Source: SZUA-217 sp034658975 (GTDB lineage Bacteria > Actinomycetota > Acidimicrobiia > Spongiisociales > ZC4RG35). Taken from it: a DNA stretch of 13,997 nucleotides. The DNA lies in the NCBI GenBank assembly GCA_034658975.1, contig JAYEGJ010000037.1:1-13997 (forward strand), in the 5' to 3' direction. Shown in pieces: positions 12,529 through 13,997 of this stretch. The position numbers and the translations under genes were made by a program. Each line of letters begins with the position of its first letter. Within the stretch, counting starts at the first letter, position 1. Below the pieces are notes generated by a model that saw only the letters and a program-made list of their open reading frames with translations, was not told the origin of the DNA and made no database searches.

Positions 12529-13869
12529 ATGCACGATGATCTCAAGGCGGCCGTCGCCGCCGACATGCCCCGATTGAAAGACCTTCTCTACAGCCTCATC
12601 CGGATGGAATCGGTGAGTGCGCACGGTTACGACCCGGCCGGTGTGAGGAATGCCGGAGAGGCCATCGTTGGGCTGCTCGAAGAAGCAGGCTTCGCCAACA
12701 CCCAACTCCTCGAAAGCACCGACGGTCACCCCGCAGTCTTCGGCGAGATCCCGGCGCCTGAGGGGGCCCCGACCCTTCTGCTCTACGCCCACTACGACGT
12801 GCAGCCCCCGGGACCGATCGAGCACTGGGACAGCGGTCCGTTTGAACCCTTCGAGAAGGACGGCCGGATCTACGGCCGCGGTGCCTCGGATGACAAGTCC
12901 GGCGTCGTGATGCACCTCGGTGCCATCGCCGCCCACGGAGGAGACCTTCCGGTGGGGGTGCAGATCCTGTTCGAAGGCGAGGAGGAGGCCGGTTCCGATG
13001 GCCTACCCGAGATCTTGGAGAAGTATTCCGACCTGCTGAGCCCGGACATCATCGTCATCGGAGATGGGGGTAACTGGAAGGTTGGAGTCCCGGCGTTCCT
13101 CACCCAACTGCGTGGTGTTGTCGCGGTGAAACTGGAGCTGCGCACCCTGTCCGCACCGGTCCACTCCGGGCAGTACGGCGGCCTGGTACCCGACGCCCTG
13201 ATGACCCTTTCGCGTCTGCTGGCCACCCTCCACAATGACGACGGATCGGTGGCCGTCGAGGGGCTGCTTCGCGAGGAGTACCACAGCCCGGTCGACTACA
13301 CCGAAGAGGTGGCGCGGGCGGAAGCTCTCGCCCTCGACACGACGGAGAGCATCGGCACCGGGTCGATCCCGTCGCGACTCTGGTCACAGCCTGCGATCTC
13401 GGTTCTCGCCATCGACGCACCCGCGACATCGGAGGCGATCAACGCACTCGTACCGGTGGCCCGGGCCAAGGTGAGCATGCGTATTCCTCCGGGTCAGGAC
13501 GACAGTGAGGCGCTTCAGGCCTTGAAAGATCATCTCCAGGCCAACGTGCCGTGGGGTGCACAGCTCGATTTCGTCCATGAGGAGACCGGGCCGGCGACAA
13601 CACTCGACACCGACAACCCGACGGTCGAGGCCTGGACCGCTGCCTTTCGGGAGGCCTACGCGACCGAACCCGTATTCGGCGGTGCCGGTGGTTCGATCCC
13701 CTTCATCTCCGTGTTCGGCGACCTCTACCCGGATGCCCCCATTCTCGTTATCGGGTGTGGCGACCCGACGAGTTTCATCCATGCCCCCAACGAGAGTCAG
13801 GACACCGGAGACCTGGAGAAGGCCACTCTGTCGGAGGCGATCGCCTTCAGACTGCTAGGAGCCCGCTGA
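12529..13869 (+). CDS. M20-family metallopeptidase (dipeptidase-like)
   Basis: A 446-residue cytoplasmic di-zinc peptidase in the CNDP/DapE-related group that cuts dipeptides or N-acyl amino acids. Zinc and catalytic residues are seen in order: H88 and D90 in YAHYDVQP, D121 in GRGASDDKSG, E151-E152 in FEGEEEAGS, D179 in GDGG, and a C-terminal His in SFIHAPNES at about 418. The lid/dimer domain spans about 195-310 and begins with VKLELRTLSAPVHSGQYGG, which holds the His that completes the partner's active site in this group. Length matches the family. The start ATG 12529-12531 follows a leaderless-type -10 box. Its substrate is unknown. It is divergent from the M50 protease; joint regulation is possible but not shown. 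Confidence 0.92.
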   Translation: MHDDLKAAVAADMPRLKDLLYSLIRMESVSAHGYDPAGVRNAGEAIVGLLEEAGFANTQLLESTDGHPAVFGEIPAPEGAPTLLLYAHYDVQPPGPIEHWDSGPFEPFEKDGRIYGRGASDDKSGVVMHLGAIAAHGGDLPVGVQILFEGEEEAGSDGLPEILEKYSDLLSPDIIVIGDGGNWKVGVPAFLTQLRGVVAVKLELRTLSAPVHSGQYGGLVPDALMTLSRLLATLHNDDGSVAVEGLLREEYHSPVDYTEEVARAEALALDTTESIGTGSIPSRLWSQPAISVLAIDAPATSEAINALVPVARAKVSMRIPPGQDDSEALQALKDHLQANVPWGAQLDFVHEETGPATTLDTDNPTVEAWTAAFREAYATEPVFGGAGGSIPFISVFGDLYPDAPILVIGCGDPTSFIHAPNESQDTGDLEKATLSEAIAFRLLGAR

Positions 13870-13873
13870 ACAA

Positions 13874-13997
13874 TGCATGTCACTCATCTCGAACGACCAG
13901 CCATCACCACTCGCGGTGTCCTCGGCTTCACCATTCCGCACCAGGAGTGGCGAAACCTCGTCCTTGCGACTGGCGCGTCTGGCCGCCGATCTGAGCA
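13874..13997 (+). CDS. Possible start of a further gene (runs off the window)
   Basis: An ATG four bases after the M20 stop opens a frame that stays open to the edge (41 full codons), beginning MHVTHLERPAITTRGVLGF. An AGGAG stretch lies 12 bases before it, inside the end of the M20 gene, which is rather far. I do not recognise the protein. A minus-strand frame across the same bases, ending with TAG at 13855-13857, is equally open and has similar third-position GC, so even the strand is uncertain. Confidence 0.25.

Overview
The window is high-GC DNA with dense genes on both strands. A WhiB-type iron-sulfur regulator, a FadE-like acyl-CoA dehydrogenase, actinobacterial-looking -10 boxes (TAGGAT, TACCCT) and several apparently leaderless genes point to an actinomycete-type bacterium. 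An uncultivated lineage such as Acidimicrobiia is my guess, but no marker here proves it. UGA is an ordinary stop codon in this genome: rimK, the M20 peptidase, the MFS gene and the crp-like gene all end in TGA.

Layout. 1-327 (-) is the 5' end of rpoB, with its own promoter region at about 376-511. 531-3728 (-) is a same-strand run, in transcription order: a membrane-anchored DUF3179 protein with an in-frame UGA, a 52-residue membrane protein, an MFS transporter that overlaps it by four bases, and a Crp/Fnr-family regulator. 3790-4324 holds an Hsp20 gene (-) with a clear promoter, an 11-bp inverted-repeat operator over the -35 box, and a terminator. 4361-5842 (-) is an ABC-F ATPase with a structured leader. 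Divergent from it, 5996-7862 (+) is a rimK plus M14-type carboxypeptidase pair, overlapping by 8 bases. Then come WhiB (-), a divergent SAM methyltransferase (+), a 166-nt imperfect inverted repeat, an acyltransferase-3 membrane protein (+), an acyl-CoA dehydrogenase (-), an M50 membrane metalloprotease (-) and an M20 peptidase (+). The last 124 bases may hold the start of another gene.

The most interesting observation is at 3348-3350. The DUF3179 reading frame is split by a UGA exactly where this family has the first cysteine of its Trp-Cys-Pro-Leu-Cys motif. The frame continues without a shift and with full family similarity on both sides. Twenty bases after the UGA is a near-perfect hairpin with a GGUC apical loop, which is the form of a bacterial SECIS element. 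The protein has no other thiol than the second cysteine of the motif. This reads as a selenoprotein (Sec127, Cys130), not a pseudogene. I do not recall DUF3179 as an established selenoprotein family.

Other points of interest are a long hairpin after the methyltransferase gene whose mismatches are nearly all G-U wobbles on one strand, an unassigned operator at the Hsp20 gene, a possible writer/eraser pair for C-terminal glutamate tails (RimK plus M14 peptidase), and a short leader ORF with a hairpin before the ABC-F gene. Apart from these, the genes look like ordinary chromosomal content; I see no mobile element, CRISPR array, tRNA or rRNA.
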